From NCBI GenBank assembly GCA_900544065.1, contig UQTR01000011.1, positions 1-37,927 on the forward strand: a stretch of DNA of 37,927 bases. The letters are read 5' to 3'. A program made the translations under genes and the position numbers. Origin of the DNA: an uncultured Collinsella sp. GTDB taxonomy: Bacteria > Actinomycetota > Coriobacteriia > Coriobacteriales > Coriobacteriaceae. Numbering within the stretch: the stretch's first letter is position 1; each line of letters begins with the position of its first letter. The notes beneath the pieces are model-generated. The model was given only the letters and a program-made list of their open reading frames with translations, was not told the origin of the DNA and searched no databases. This document shows positions 26,737 to 37,889 of the stretch, one piece after another.

Positions 26737-29076
26737 CTATTTTGCCACTTTTGGCTTAAAGGATTTTAAGCGCAGAGCGTTGGAAACAACGCACACGCTC
26801 GACAGGCTCATGGCCGCGGCGCCGAACATCGGCGAGAGCTGCCAACCGGTGAGGGGGAAGAACACGCCCGCCGCCAGCGGAATGCCGATGCCGTTGTAGA
26901 ACAGCGCCCAGAACAGGTCCTGCTTGATGTTGCGAATCGTGGCGCGCGAAAGCTCGATGGCGCGGGCGACGTCCATGAGGTCGCTGCGCATGAGCACCAC
27001 ATCTGCCCCTTCTTTGGCGATATCGGCGCCGGTGCCGATCGCAAGGCCCACGTCGGCGCGCGCCAGGGCGGGGGAGTCGTTGATGCCGTCGCCCACCATG
27101 GCGACCATGCTGCCCGCATTCTGCAGCTCGCGCACGTGGCGCTCCTTGTCGGCGGGGAGGACGTCGGCGATGACCTGATCGCTGCTCAGCCCCACGCGGC
27201 GGGCGATGGCCTCGGCCGTCACGCGGTTATCGCCGGTGAGCATGCGCACGTCGACGCCGAGCTTGCGGAGCGCGGCGATGGCCTCGGCGCTCGTCTCCTT
27301 GACCTCGTCGGCCACGGCAATGGTGCCGACAAGCTCACCGTTCTTGGCAAAGAACAGCGGCGTTTTGCCCTCGGTAGCGAACTGCTCGGCAAGACCGGCG
27401 GGCACCTCCGCGCCCAGCTCGTTCATCAGGCGCACGTTGCCGGCTGCGATGACATTCTGCCCCTCGCGTGCCGTAACGCCTCGTCCGGGCACGGCGGCAA
27501 AGTCCTCGACCATGCGCGCGACAATTCCGCGCGCTTCGCACTCGGCCATAATCGCCTCGGCCAGCGGGTGCTCGCTCGAGCGCTCCAGCGCGGCGGCCAG
27601 CTTGAGCAGCGCCTTTTCGCTCATGGCGGGCGAGCCGTCAGCGCGCGTGGCTACCACGATATCGGTCACGGCAGGCTTGCCGCGGGTGACGGTGCCAGTC
27701 TTGTCGAGCACCACGGTGCCCACGCTGCGCAGATTCTCCAGCGCCTCGGCGCTCTTGAACAGAATGCCCATCTCGGCGCCCTTGCCGGTGCCGACCATAA
27801 TGGCGACGGGTGTGGCCAGACCCAGCGCGCACGGGCAGCTGATCACCAGCACGGCGACGGCGGAGGTGAGCGCTTCGTTGATGCTTCCGGTCAGCACCAT
27901 CCACGCCACGAAAGTTACGGCAGAGATTGCGAACACCACGGGCACGAACACGCCGGCGACCTTGTCGGCCATGCGGGCGATGGGCGCCTTGGTGGCGTTG
28001 GCGTCCTCGACGAGCTGGATAATCTTGGCGAGCGACGTGTCGGCGCCCACACGCGTAGCGCGGAAGGTAAACGAACCGGTGCGGTTGACGGTGGCGGCGT
28101 TGACGGTGGCGCCGGTGGTCTTTTCCACGGGGATAGACTCGCCGGTGAGCGCGCTCTCGTCCACGGCCGAGCTGCCTTCGAGCACCACGCCATCGACGGG
28201 GATGGACTCGCCGGGGCGCACGCGCAGGACCTGGCCGGGAAGGATGGCGTCGACATCGACGGCGGTTTCGGTGCCGTCCTCTGCCACGACGGTCGCGGTC
28301 TTGGGCGCCAGGTCGATGAGCGCCTCGATGGCGCCGCCGGTCTTGGACTTGCTGCGCGTCTCGAGGTATTTGCCCACAGTGACGAGCGACAGGATCGTGC
28401 CGGCGCTCTCAAAATATAGGTTGTCCATGCCCGTCATCATAGCCTCGTGGACCTGGCCCGCGGCCAGCTGGTCGGCCATGATAAACACGGCGTAGAGCGA
28501 CCAGGCAATGGACGCGGTGGCGCCGACGGCGATGAGGGCGTCCATGGTGGGCGCGCCGTGCGCGAGCGATTTAAACCCGTTGATAAAGTACGCGTCGTTG
28601 ACGTAGACGATGGGAATGAGCAGGACGAGCTCGGTGAGCGCGAGCGTCATGCTGTGGGTGTGGTCGGTGAAGACGCCGGGCAGTGGCCAACCGAGCATGT
28701 GCCCCATGCCTATGTAGAACAGTGGGATGAGGAATACGATCGAGACGATGAGGCGGGTGCGCATGGCAGAGGCGGCGGCCTCCAACTTTTTGGTCGGCGA
28801 CTCCATATGGGCGGCGCCGGACCTGGCTTGCGCACTTCCGCTTTGGACAGCGTCGGTGCCCGTGCTGATGGGCGAGGCCGAGTAGCCCGCGCGGTCGACA
28901 GCGGTGCAGATGTCGTCGGGGGAGACCTGCGCAGGGTCGTAGTCCACCAGCATAGAGCCGGCGAGCAGATTGACCGCGACGCTTTGGACGCCGTCGAGTT
29001 TGCTCACGGCACGGTCCACGTGCGCCTGGCAGGCGGCGCACGTCATGCCGCCCACATCGAATTTATCTTGAGCCAT
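26737..29076 (-). CDS. copA: Copper-exporting P1B-type ATPase
   Basis: CopA pumps Cu(I) out of the cell with ATP. The 779-residue protein has one N-terminal HMA domain with MTCAAC (C13, C16), membrane helices, the actuator TGES motif, the membrane CPC motif (414-416), the phosphorylated D458 of DKTGT, and GDGINDSPAL. The CPC motif and the link to CopZ and CsoR indicate Cu(I). AAAGGAG stands 6 bases before the ATG at 29076. It is the first gene of copA-copZ-csoR, with a CsoR-type operator in front. Confidence 0.96.
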   Translation of the reverse strand: MAQDKFDVGGMTCAACQAHVDRAVSKLDGVQSVAVNLLAGSMLVDYDPAQVSPDDICTAVDRAGYSASPISTGTDAVQSGSAQARSGAAHMESPTKKLEAAASAMRTRLIVSIVFLIPLFYIGMGHMLGWPLPGVFTDHTHSMTLALTELVLLIPIVYVNDAYFINGFKSLAHGAPTMDALIAVGATASIAWSLYAVFIMADQLAAGQVHEAMMTGMDNLYFESAGTILSLVTVGKYLETRSKSKTGGAIEALIDLAPKTATVVAEDGTETAVDVDAILPGQVLRVRPGESIPVDGVVLEGSSAVDESALTGESIPVEKTTGATVNAATVNRTGSFTFRATRVGADTSLAKIIQLVEDANATKAPIARMADKVAGVFVPVVFAISAVTFVAWMVLTGSINEALTSAVAVLVISCPCALGLATPVAIMVGTGKGAEMGILFKSAEALENLRSVGTVVLDKTGTVTRGKPAVTDIVVATRADGSPAMSEKALLKLAAALERSSEHPLAEAIMAECEARGIVARMVEDFAAVPGRGVTAREGQNVIAAGNVRLMNELGAEVPAGLAEQFATEGKTPLFFAKNGELVGTIAVADEVKETSAEAIAALRKLGVDVRMLTGDNRVTAEAIARRVGLSSDQVIADVLPADKERHVRELQNAGSMVAMVGDGINDSPALARADVGLAIGTGADIAKEGADVVLMRSDLMDVARAIELSRATIRNIKQDLFWALFYNGIGIPLAAGVFFPLTGWQLSPMFGAAAMSLSSVCVVSNALRLKSFKPKVAK

Positions 29077-29123
29077 GGCTTCTCCTTTCTGTGGTTCGGT
29101 ATTGGAATTGTTAACCTGCCGAT

Positions 29124-29156
29124 ACTATACACCCATACCCCCTGGGGGTGTATAGT
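29124..29156 (-). promoter_or_regulatory. CsoR-type operator over the copA promoter
   Basis: ACTATACACCC (29124-29134) is perfectly inverted at 29146-29156, with the GC-rich centre atacccccTgg between. The C-run/G-run core flanked by AT is typical of CsoR sites. On the minus strand TATAGT at 29129-29124 would be the -10 box, so a bound repressor would block it. Confidence 0.82.
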
Positions 29157-29227
29157 AGTAGTTGGAATGTATGACTTTTCATTACAGATGAGGGTGGCTG
29201 CTCAATCGGCGGTCGTCTTTGCCAAAC

Positions 29228-29524
29228 ATCTCAATCTGTAACGTCTGGACCGGTTTTTGAACCATAGCTGTTACAGATTTAGACAAACATTTCGGCCGAA
29301 AACTAACGTCTCGATCTGTAACAACTAGACCCCGTTTTACCGAGTATTTGTTACAGATCGAGACAAACAGTTGGCAGGAAACTTAATGTCTTGATCTGTA
29401 ACATCTAGAGAGGTTTTTGACCGCTTACTGTTACAGATTGAGATGTTGTCTCGCGGGGTTGGGGTTTGTCTCGTTCTGTAACAACTAGACCTGTATCTGC
29501 CGAGCTAGTGTTACAGATCGAGAC
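29228..29524. repeat. Palindromic-unit array E (4 units)
   Basis: Units at 29228-29284, 29308-29364, 29388-29444 and 29468-29524, all 57 bp, all with 23-bp linkers, giving an exact 80-bp period over four units. All cores run in the minus direction. The array lies between the copA promoter and the end of the kinase gene (41 bases from its stop). Confidence 0.94.
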
Positions 29525-29565
29525 AATTGCCGGGAGGGGTCCCGTCACGGCAAGACGTCCGCCGC

Positions 29566-31650
29566 CTAGATGCAAAATCCGGGGATCACACAGGTTAGCT
29601 TGTTTGGCTTTTCCGCAGGCGTTGCGTACGTAAAGACGTCGCCGTCGTGTCCCACGCGGTTCATATAGAGCGTGCCTTCGCTCTCCGATGTGTCGGGGCT
29701 CACCGTGCGCTCCCACCAACAGGTGTCCTTGCCCTTCCACTGGCGGACCATCGTCTCGTTCGTGGAATACGGGCTCACCTTGAGCTCGCGGAAGAGCTGA
29801 TACTCCTTGCCCTCGCCGTTGTAGATGTCTGCCAGGTAGTGATAGTCCTCGGTAAACGAATCGGGCGGTTGCGTACCGCACAGCTCGACCATGGCGGGCA
29901 GCCAAAGGGTTGCGGGCAACTCGCTCAGGCACGATGCGCTGTTGGCGGCGCCCACATTGTTCGAGACCTTCTTGACCCCTTTAATGAGTGCGCGCAACTC
30001 GTTGGGCAGCAGCTTAAGGCCGTCGCCGTTGAGCCATTCCCGCAGCTCGCAATCTGCCCAGCCGGCGCTCGGCGGTTCAGCCGCAGCGTTGCGCTCGGCA
30101 ATACCCGCATCGAACATAAACGTCAGTCCGGCCTTGCCCGTCCCGTCCAGAAGCTCATCGTGGCGGATGCCCACAAGCTGCGCGCCAACCTGCAGCCCGT
30201 TGGTGAGCGTGACACGCTTGGTACACGGATAGGGGATATGCCCATCGGCATCGAGCAGGTGATAGCGCTTGGCAATCTCGCGTGCCTCGCTACGGGTCTC
30301 GGCGGCCTTAATCTTGAGCGAAATCTCCTGCAGCTGATCCCAGGTGTAGTCGTCAAGTGAACCGCGGATGCCGTCAAGGTAGTCGGGGATGCCAAAGCCA
30401 TGGGTTGCCGCCCCGATAACGCTGAGCCCCGCAACGGCTGCGATAGCGCCGCCGATAATAAAGCGGCGGCGGGTCATGGCATCGTGACGGGCCTGATTCA
30501 GGATCTCTCGTGCGCGCTCGCCGGCGACGTCGACCTTAAGGTGCGTGCCAGAATCGATATCAATCGCGGCCTCGTCTCCTGTGCCTTCGCGGCCCTCGGA
30601 TTCGGCATCGGTGAGGTATGCCGAGAGCACCTCGAGCATCTGCTGCTCGGTGGGACGATCGCACTGCTCGACTGAGAGACCCTTCATGATGATTTGGACG
30701 AGCGCTTCATCGCCCTCGCAGCGCGGCTCGAGCGGTGCCGGCTTGGTCTTGGTCTTTACGAGATAGAACGAGCCGGTTGCAGCGGCGTCCGTCGACTCAA
30801 AGTCAAACGGTTTGCGACCGCTGTAGAGCTGGTACAGAATGCTCGAAAGCGCATAGACGTCGATTGCCGGCGAACGGCGAAGGGCCGCGATGCCTTCGAT
30901 ATCCTGCGTGAGCATCTCGGGCGCGGCGTATGCGGGCGTGGCAAAGCGCCAGATGTCGGCGCGCCGGGTGATCGTGTCGTCGCCGAGAGCCATGGTCGCG
31001 GAGCCCATGTCGATGAGGCAGGGGTCAAAGGAGCAATCAGCAATCTGCTGCTCGAGCGTTCGGCTGGTGGTGCGGAACATGATATTGGCAGGCGACAGGT
31101 CGCGATGGATGACCGGATTCACGAGGCCTTGGGTCATCAAGAGCGCACGAAGCACGGCGTTTCCGACGGCGGCGACCATCTGGGTGGTCAGCCCGCCCGA
31201 GGCGTCGTGCGGAAGCAGGGGCAGCGCCTGCTTGAGCGAGGTGCCCTCGACCCACTCCATGAGGATGAGCGGGTCATCCTCGCACGATCCGTAGCCATAG
31301 ACGCGCGGAAATCCGCGCAGGTGCGAGACGGTACACAGATGACGGTACTCCTCAAACAGCGCAGCGGTGTTGGCCAGGTGCGCGGCCGATTGCTCGGCGG
31401 AGCGGTCGGGGGCTTGGCCAGAGAGAATGACGTTGTCCTTGAGCAGCTTGACGGCAAAGACCTCGCCGCTCGTGTTGGTCGCGCGCAGCACGTGCCCGAT
31501 GTTGCCGTTGTTGCGGTGGGCCGTCTGGAGAATAAGTGTCATAAACCGGCGTTTGGCGTCGTCCTCGGCGCTGGGGTCGACCGCCACGGCGGTATCGAAC
31601 GTATCGAGACGGACGAGTTTGTCGCCATAGGCGCTATCGGTAGTATCCAT
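29566..31650 (-). CDS. Ser/Thr protein kinase with DUF6273-like C-terminus
   Basis: The 694-residue protein has an N-terminal kinase domain (about 40-345) with K68 (VFAVKLL), the catalytic loop H182-R-D184-LSPAN189, D214 in DMG (in place of DFG) and YAAPE. A membrane helix follows at about 397-416 after three arginines. The C-terminal part (about 440-694) lies outside the cell and ends in a DUF6273-like domain (REWLNGDG, LWLPAMVELCG, CWWERTVS). It probably phosphorylates intracellular proteins in response to an external signal. The ATG at 31650 follows AAAGGA. The FHA protein gene upstream is a likely partner, since FHA domains bind phosphothreonine. Confidence 0.88.
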   Translation of the reverse strand: MDTTDSAYGDKLVRLDTFDTAVAVDPSAEDDAKRRFMTLILQTAHRNNGNIGHVLRATNTSGEVFAVKLLKDNVILSGQAPDRSAEQSAAHLANTAALFEEYRHLCTVSHLRGFPRVYGYGSCEDDPLILMEWVEGTSLKQALPLLPHDASGGLTTQMVAAVGNAVLRALLMTQGLVNPVIHRDLSPANIMFRTTSRTLEQQIADCSFDPCLIDMGSATMALGDDTITRRADIWRFATPAYAAPEMLTQDIEGIAALRRSPAIDVYALSSILYQLYSGRKPFDFESTDAAATGSFYLVKTKTKPAPLEPRCEGDEALVQIIMKGLSVEQCDRPTEQQMLEVLSAYLTDAESEGREGTGDEAAIDIDSGTHLKVDVAGERAREILNQARHDAMTRRRFIIGGAIAAVAGLSVIGAATHGFGIPDYLDGIRGSLDDYTWDQLQEISLKIKAAETRSEAREIAKRYHLLDADGHIPYPCTKRVTLTNGLQVGAQLVGIRHDELLDGTGKAGLTFMFDAGIAERNAAAEPPSAGWADCELREWLNGDGLKLLPNELRALIKGVKKVSNNVGAANSASCLSELPATLWLPAMVELCGTQPPDSFTEDYHYLADIYNGEGKEYQLFRELKVSPYSTNETMVRQWKGKDTCWWERTVSPDTSESEGTLYMNRVGHDGDVFTYATPAEKPNKLTCVIPGFCI

Positions 31651-31682
31651 GGCGTTCCTTTGTCTGGCATGGGTTGCCGCAC

Positions 31683-31743
31683 GTATACGCGAGCAGTGCG
31701 GATATCGGTAAAGTACCATGATAGTCGCACTGCCCACGTATAC
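31683..31743. repeat. 61-bp inverted repeat upstream of the kinase gene
   Basis: Arms of 18 bp at 31683-31700 and 31726-31743 match at 16 of 18 positions (gtatacg...gcagtgcg) and surround a 25-base loop that contains GGTA-aag-TACC. It lies 33-93 bases before the kinase start. It may be an operator or a folded leader. The arm sequence is unrelated to the 57-bp units, though the 25-base centre has the same length. Confidence 0.65.
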
Positions 31744-31821
31744 CGCTGAGCATTGTCGTTTACGACGCAGAAGGCAGAAGACATAAGACGGACGGCGACC
31801 GTCTTCCGATCGCTGTCCGTG

Positions 31822-32784
31822 CTAGTCCACAATGACAAGGAATGTCGTGTAGAGACCCAGATGGAGCCTGTCGCTGTTTTCGATTTCCACTGGGGGATAG
31901 ATCTTGCCGGGCTCGCGTTGGTCGCGCGGCGGCTCAATCACAATATCGCCGTCGCCTGCACCCGATTCGAGTACCGTGCCGTTGGTCGATCCAAGGCCCT
32001 GGGCGTACCAGTGCTCACCCTCAAGCCAAATGCGAAGATGCTCGCGCGATGCGTCGGCGCCCACATCGGTGATACTGGGCGAGGTTTTGGGCAAAGAACC
32101 AATCACGGTGCCGCGCGGATCGCGTGTGAGGGGATGGATTTGCATGTCGGCGTAGTTGTCGGCATGGGTTCTGAGCAGACCGAGGTTGGGGGCGACGGTG
32201 CGCGGCTGCTCCAGGCTGCTCATAAAGCCACGTCCGACGGTAGTTTCGGTGGTGCCAAAGTGCCCGCCCGTCTTGCTGTCGCAAAAGCGCTCGACGGTGG
32301 CCACGCCCTGAACGGGATCGGCGAGCGCCCCCGTTGCCACAAAGAGCATAAGGTAAAGCGTGCTTTTCTCGCGCACGGCATTGCCGTCAAAGTTGTCGAT
32401 GCGATTGAGGGCATTTGCATATAGGCGGCTGTCCAGCTTGTAGCTGGCGAGAGCCGACATCATTTCGTTGGCGGCCGGACCGCGATAGTGCTCGGCGATT
32501 GCCCGATAGGCGGACTCGCCGCCGCCGAGCTTGCTGCAGATTGCCGAGGAAAGGTTGAGCGTGGTGACGGTAAAGTCGCTGTAGATGGAGGGCGCGCACT
32601 GGTCAGGCTTGCGATGGACGATGTAACGGGTGAGATACGAGCGGTTGGAAGAGCATTTCTCGAGCAGAGTACTGCCGAGATAAGAGTTTCCATTGATGAG
32701 CATTCGGGCGATCTCGAGATGTTTAAGACCGCCGAACGAGCGAATATCGTTATAGAGGACCGAGCAAGGCGTCTCTGCTGCCAC
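31822..32784 (-). CDS. FHA-domain protein
   Basis: The 320-residue protein has a C-terminal forkhead-associated domain (about 225-320) with the conserved SREHLRIW, GSTNGT and DRLHLG motifs; FHA domains bind phosphothreonine peptides. The N-terminal 200 residues are helical and unfamiliar to me. The start is GTG at 32784, fixed by AAAGGAGG five bases before it; an ORF start further upstream would include that site. No membrane segment is present. It precedes the kinase gene on the same strand, which suggests a phospho-signalling pair. Confidence 0.85.
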   Translation of the reverse strand: MAAETPCSVLYNDIRSFGGLKHLEIARMLINGNSYLGSTLLEKCSSNRSYLTRYIVHRKPDQCAPSIYSDFTVTTLNLSSAICSKLGGGESAYRAIAEHYRGPAANEMMSALASYKLDSRLYANALNRIDNFDGNAVREKSTLYLMLFVATGALADPVQGVATVERFCDSKTGGHFGTTETTVGRGFMSSLEQPRTVAPNLGLLRTHADNYADMQIHPLTRDPRGTVIGSLPKTSPSITDVGADASREHLRIWLEGEHWYAQGLGSTNGTVLESGAGDGDIVIEPPRDQREPGKIYPPVEIENSDRLHLGLYTTFLVIVD

Positions 32785-32891
32785 GGATACCTCCTTTGAT
32801 TGCTTCCTAGCCAATATGGCGATAGGAATTAATGGCCCCCGGTGGGCGACGTATTAAATGGCTGCGCAATATATAGCGTAACCAAAGCAAC

Positions 32892-32897
32892 ATTATA
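32892..32897 (-). promoter_or_regulatory. Possible -10 box of the FHA gene
   Basis: TATAAT on the minus strand, 108 bases before the FHA start. No good -35 box is seen at 17 bases, so this is tentative. Confidence 0.35.
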
Positions 32898-32963
32898 GGC
32901 CACATGTTCGAAATTGCAGGAAGACCGAGAGATTTGGTTTGGACTGGACGGAAATCCCTCTCT

Positions 32964-33101
32964 GTCTTGTTCTGTAACAATTAGGACCGATTTTACTCGG
33001 TAACTGTTACAGATTGAGACGTTTGTGAATCGTGTCGACCGTTTGTCTCGATCTGTAACACGTAGAGGAAGATTTGCCCTGCAGATGTTACAGATTGAGA
33101 C
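32964..33101. repeat. Palindromic-unit array F (2 units)
   Basis: Units at 32964-33020 and 33045-33101, both 57 bp, with a 24-bp linker. Both cores run in the minus direction. The first left arm has GTTC where most have GATC, as in the last unit of array E. The array separates the divergent FHA and helicase genes. Confidence 0.92.
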
Positions 33102-33363
33102 AATCAGCCGCGTCTGCCTCGTCATCTGTGGTTTACGTGGGGGCATGCGAAACGCGGGTATACTAACCGGCGGCGAATCTGCTCCATCGCTTAGAGCTGC
33201 TGCGTCTGGACGGCGCGTGATAGGGCTGCCAAAGCGATCGCCAGCGTGCTGAGCAACGTCCTCTCTGTGCGCACCTGTTTTTGTATGTATTAGCGCACTA
33301 CCAAGCACGCTCGCGCGGCCGCATGCCGTGCCCATAACGCGTGCAGATAAGGAACAACAACAT
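33102..33363 (+). promoter_or_regulatory. Long leader of the DEAD-box helicase gene
   Basis: No gene is seen in these 262 bases. TATACT at 33159-33164 is a possible -10 box, without a good -35 at the right distance. If it is used, the mRNA leader is about 200 bases, as is common for cold-induced RNA helicase genes. AAGGA before the ATG is a weak ribosome site. Confidence 0.4.
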
Positions 33364-35625
<2,262 letters not shown>

Positions 35626-35658
35626 CATGCGCATCGCGCACTAAAGCGAGGCGAGTAG

Positions 35659-35693
35659 GGGCCCCGAGCACACAATGCTCGGGGCCCTTTTTG
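35659..35693 (+). terminator. Terminator after the helicase gene
   Basis: GGGCCCCGAGCA (35659-35670) pairs perfectly with TGCTCGGGGCCC (35676-35687), followed by TTTTT. Confidence 0.92.
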
Positions 35694-35801
35694 TTTGCCG
35701 TGTTGGGATGCAAAATGACGTAGCACCTTACCGTTTACCCGCTCGCAACGGTGCTGGCGTGGGCGGGGCGTGCCGTGCGGGGAAGGGCGAATACGCGTCT
35801 T

Positions 35802-36695
35802 CTATTGGGCGCCTTGCTCTAGCAAACGCGTGAACGCGTCAACGAATCGTTGGACCGCCTGGGAAGGTTCGTTTGGATAGAGCAAAACGCACGGGGCGAC
35901 GATTTCCTCCGCGAGGGGGACGGTCGTTAGCCCCGGATGCTGGCCCGACCACGCGCCCGACGTGATGATTGCTCCGCCCGACTCGACGCACTCGTTGTAC
36001 AGGCTGAGGGTGTAGGTGGACACGTCGATGACGGAGATGCGCGGGTCGGCGGCGAGGCGGTCGCGGAGGTCATCCATGACATCCGAGGCGTGTCGCAAGA
36101 TATGCACGCGCTGCCCTGCGAGGTCGTCAATGGTGAGGGAGGACTTTTGAGACAGCGGGCTCACCCGCGGAACGTCAACGGCAAGAGCCGCGTTACCCAT
36201 GGGCATAGCCTGGCACAGTCCTCCCCATCGTTTTGACGAATACGTCGTCTGGACGATGTCGACGTCGGTGCCCAAGTTGCGGACGATGCCCAGGTGGTCA
36301 TCGTAGAGGTCGCCAACGGGCACGAGTTCCATCTTCAACGAGGGGTCGATGCTGTGGATATGCGGCCACGCGTCGAGTGTTTTGCGGGCGGGGCACAGCA
36401 TCGAGACGCCGAGCCTCACGACGCCGTCCGTGCCCGACGAGCGTTCGCGCGCACGGCGCAGCGAGTCGCCGGACAGGCGCATCACGGCGCGCGCGTCCTC
36501 CACGAGCGAGGCGCCTGCGGGCGTGAGCGAGACGCCGTGGTGCGAGCGCTCGAACAGCGCGATTCCGTGCTCCGCCTCGAAGGTGTCGATCTGCTTGGCG
36601 AGCGAGGGTGTCGAAAGATGGAGCTTCGCGGCGGCCTTGGAAAAGCTGCCTTGCTCTGCGGCGGCGACGACGGCCTCGAGTCTTCTGTCGTACAT
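35802..36695 (-). CDS. LysR-family transcriptional regulator
   Basis: The 297-residue protein has the N-terminal LysR helix-turn-helix (about 1-60: FSKAAAKLHLSTPSLAKQIDTFEAEHGIALFERS...GVSLTPAG) and a C-terminal effector-binding domain. It probably controls the divergent aldo/keto reductase and exporter genes. The ATG at 36695 has AAAGGAG 9 bases upstream; a start nine codons earlier lacks a site. The inducer is unknown. Confidence 0.9.
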   Translation of the reverse strand: MYDRRLEAVVAAAEQGSFSKAAAKLHLSTPSLAKQIDTFEAEHGIALFERSHHGVSLTPAGASLVEDARAVMRLSGDSLRRARERSSGTDGVVRLGVSMLCPARKTLDAWPHIHSIDPSLKMELVPVGDLYDDHLGIVRNLGTDVDIVQTTYSSKRWGGLCQAMPMGNAALAVDVPRVSPLSQKSSLTIDDLAGQRVHILRHASDVMDDLRDRLAADPRISVIDVSTYTLSLYNECVESGGAIITSGAWSGQHPGLTTVPLAEEIVAPCVLLYPNEPSQAVQRFVDAFTRLLEQGAQ

Positions 36696-36710
36696 GTTCA
36701 ACGCTCCTTT

Positions 36711-36747
36711 GGTATTAGCCAATACCTAACACCATATTACAAATATG
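36711..36747. promoter_or_regulatory. LysR-type operator region
   Basis: GGTATT-agcc-AATACC (36711-36726) and CATATT-aca-AATATG (36733-36747) are two perfect 6-bp inverted repeats in the divergent intergenic region. The first is right next to the LysR gene's ribosome site, the second closer to the reductase promoter. Two adjacent sites, one for autoregulation and one for activation, is the usual LysR arrangement. Confidence 0.6.
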
Positions 36748-36751
36748 CAAA

Positions 36752-36780
36752 TTCACACAGGTATATCGAGTAACTATTAT
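36752..36780 (+). promoter_or_regulatory. Promoter of the aldo/keto reductase gene
   Basis: TTCACA (36752-36757), 17 bases, TATTAT (36775-36780), with the predicted start about 30 bases before the ATG. The LysR-type palindrome ends just before the -35 box, a position suited to activation. Confidence 0.6.
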
Positions 36781-36818
36781 GGCTGCCAACAGTAAAAACC
36801 TCACACGAAAGGGTTCTT

Positions 36819-37688
36819 ATGAGTACAGCGATTACTGTTCCGCTCGTGAAGCTTGCCAACGGCGTATGCATCCCGCAGACCGGCTTTGGCGTCTACCAGA
36901 TCCCCGACGCGGCCCAGTGCGAGCAGGCGGTCGTCGACGCGATCGCCACGGGGTATCGCCACATCGATACGGCTGCGGCCTACTACAACGAGGAGGCCGT
37001 TGGCGCCGCCATCGCGCGCTGCGGCGTCCCACGCGAGGAGCTGTTCATCACCACGAAGGTGTGGGTGCAGGACGCCGGCTACGGTGCGACCATGCGCGCC
37101 TTCGAGACCTCGATGGAGAAGCTCGGCCTGGACTATCTCGACCTGTACCTTATCCATCAGCCGCTGGGCGACTACTACGGCAGCTGGCGCGCCATGGAGG
37201 AGCTCTATGATGCCGGTCGCATCCGCGCTATCGGCGTCTGCAACTTCAAGGCGGGCCGTCTGGCCGATCTGTGCCTGACGAGCCGCGTTGCGCCCATGAT
37301 TAACCAGATTGAGGTCCATCCGTTCAACCAGCGCATGGACGACATCGTCGCAAACGACGAGTTCGGCACCAAGACTGAGGCGTGGGCGCCGCTGGCCGAG
37401 GGCAAGAACGGCATCTTCACGAACCCGACGCTGACCGCCATCGGTCAGGAGCACGGCAAGTCCGCCGCCCAGGTCGCGCTGAGATGGAACCTCCAGCGCG
37501 GGAACATCGTGCTGGTCAAGTCCACGCACGCCGACCGCATGCGCGAGAACCTGGACCTCTTCGATTTCGAGCTCACCGATACCGAGATGGCCGCGGTCGC
37601 CGAGCTCGATCTGGGCCCCACGCTGTTCGTCGGAAATGACACGGTGGAGTCCGTGCGCATGCGCCACGGCGTGAAGGTGCATGAGTAA
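36819..37688 (+). CDS. Aldo/keto reductase
   Basis: The 289-residue protein is an NADPH-dependent reductase of the aldo/keto reductase TIM-barrel family. The catalytic tetrad is visible: D50 and Y55 (GYRHIDTAAAYYNEE), K80 (TKVW) and H113 (LIHQP). The length and motifs resemble bacterial 2,5-diketo-gluconate reductase-like enzymes; the substrate cannot be given. AAGGG precedes the ATG. Its stop overlaps the start of the exporter gene by one base (TAATG), so the two are coupled, and the divergent LysR gene is the likely regulator. Confidence 0.92.
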   Translation: MSTAITVPLVKLANGVCIPQTGFGVYQIPDAAQCEQAVVDAIATGYRHIDTAAAYYNEEAVGAAIARCGVPREELFITTKVWVQDAGYGATMRAFETSMEKLGLDYLDLYLIHQPLGDYYGSWRAMEELYDAGRIRAIGVCNFKAGRLADLCLTSRVAPMINQIEVHPFNQRMDDIVANDEFGTKTEAWAPLAEGKNGIFTNPTLTAIGQEHGKSAAQVALRWNLQRGNIVLVKSTHADRMRENLDLFDFELTDTEMAAVAELDLGPTLFVGNDTVESVRMRHGVKVHE

Positions 37689-37889
37689 TGCGCGCTGAAC
37701 CCAAGCCCAAGGCCGTTCCTTCCGCATCCGTTTGGGGTGCGGAGGGCCCCCTTCCCGCCTACGTCGCCTCCATCGCGATGTTCCTCATCTGCATGGACAC
37801 GCTTATCACCAACGTGGCGCTGCCCACCATCGAGGCCGAGCTCGGCGGCGGCATGGCGGCACAGCAGTGGATCGTCGACGGCTATACGA
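37688..37889 (+). CDS. MFS transporter, DHA2-like, N-terminal part (3' truncated)
   Basis: The visible 67 codons encode a polar start and then the first membrane helix (about residues 24-42), followed by TLITNVALPTIEAELG and QQWIVDGYT. This is the hallmark of the 14-helix drug:H+ antiporter group (LDxTIVNVALP, QWVVDGY). The start ATG at 37688 overlaps the reductase stop (TAATG). The gene is cut by the adapter at 37890. It probably exports a toxic compound handled together with the reductase; the substrate is unknown. Confidence 0.82.
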
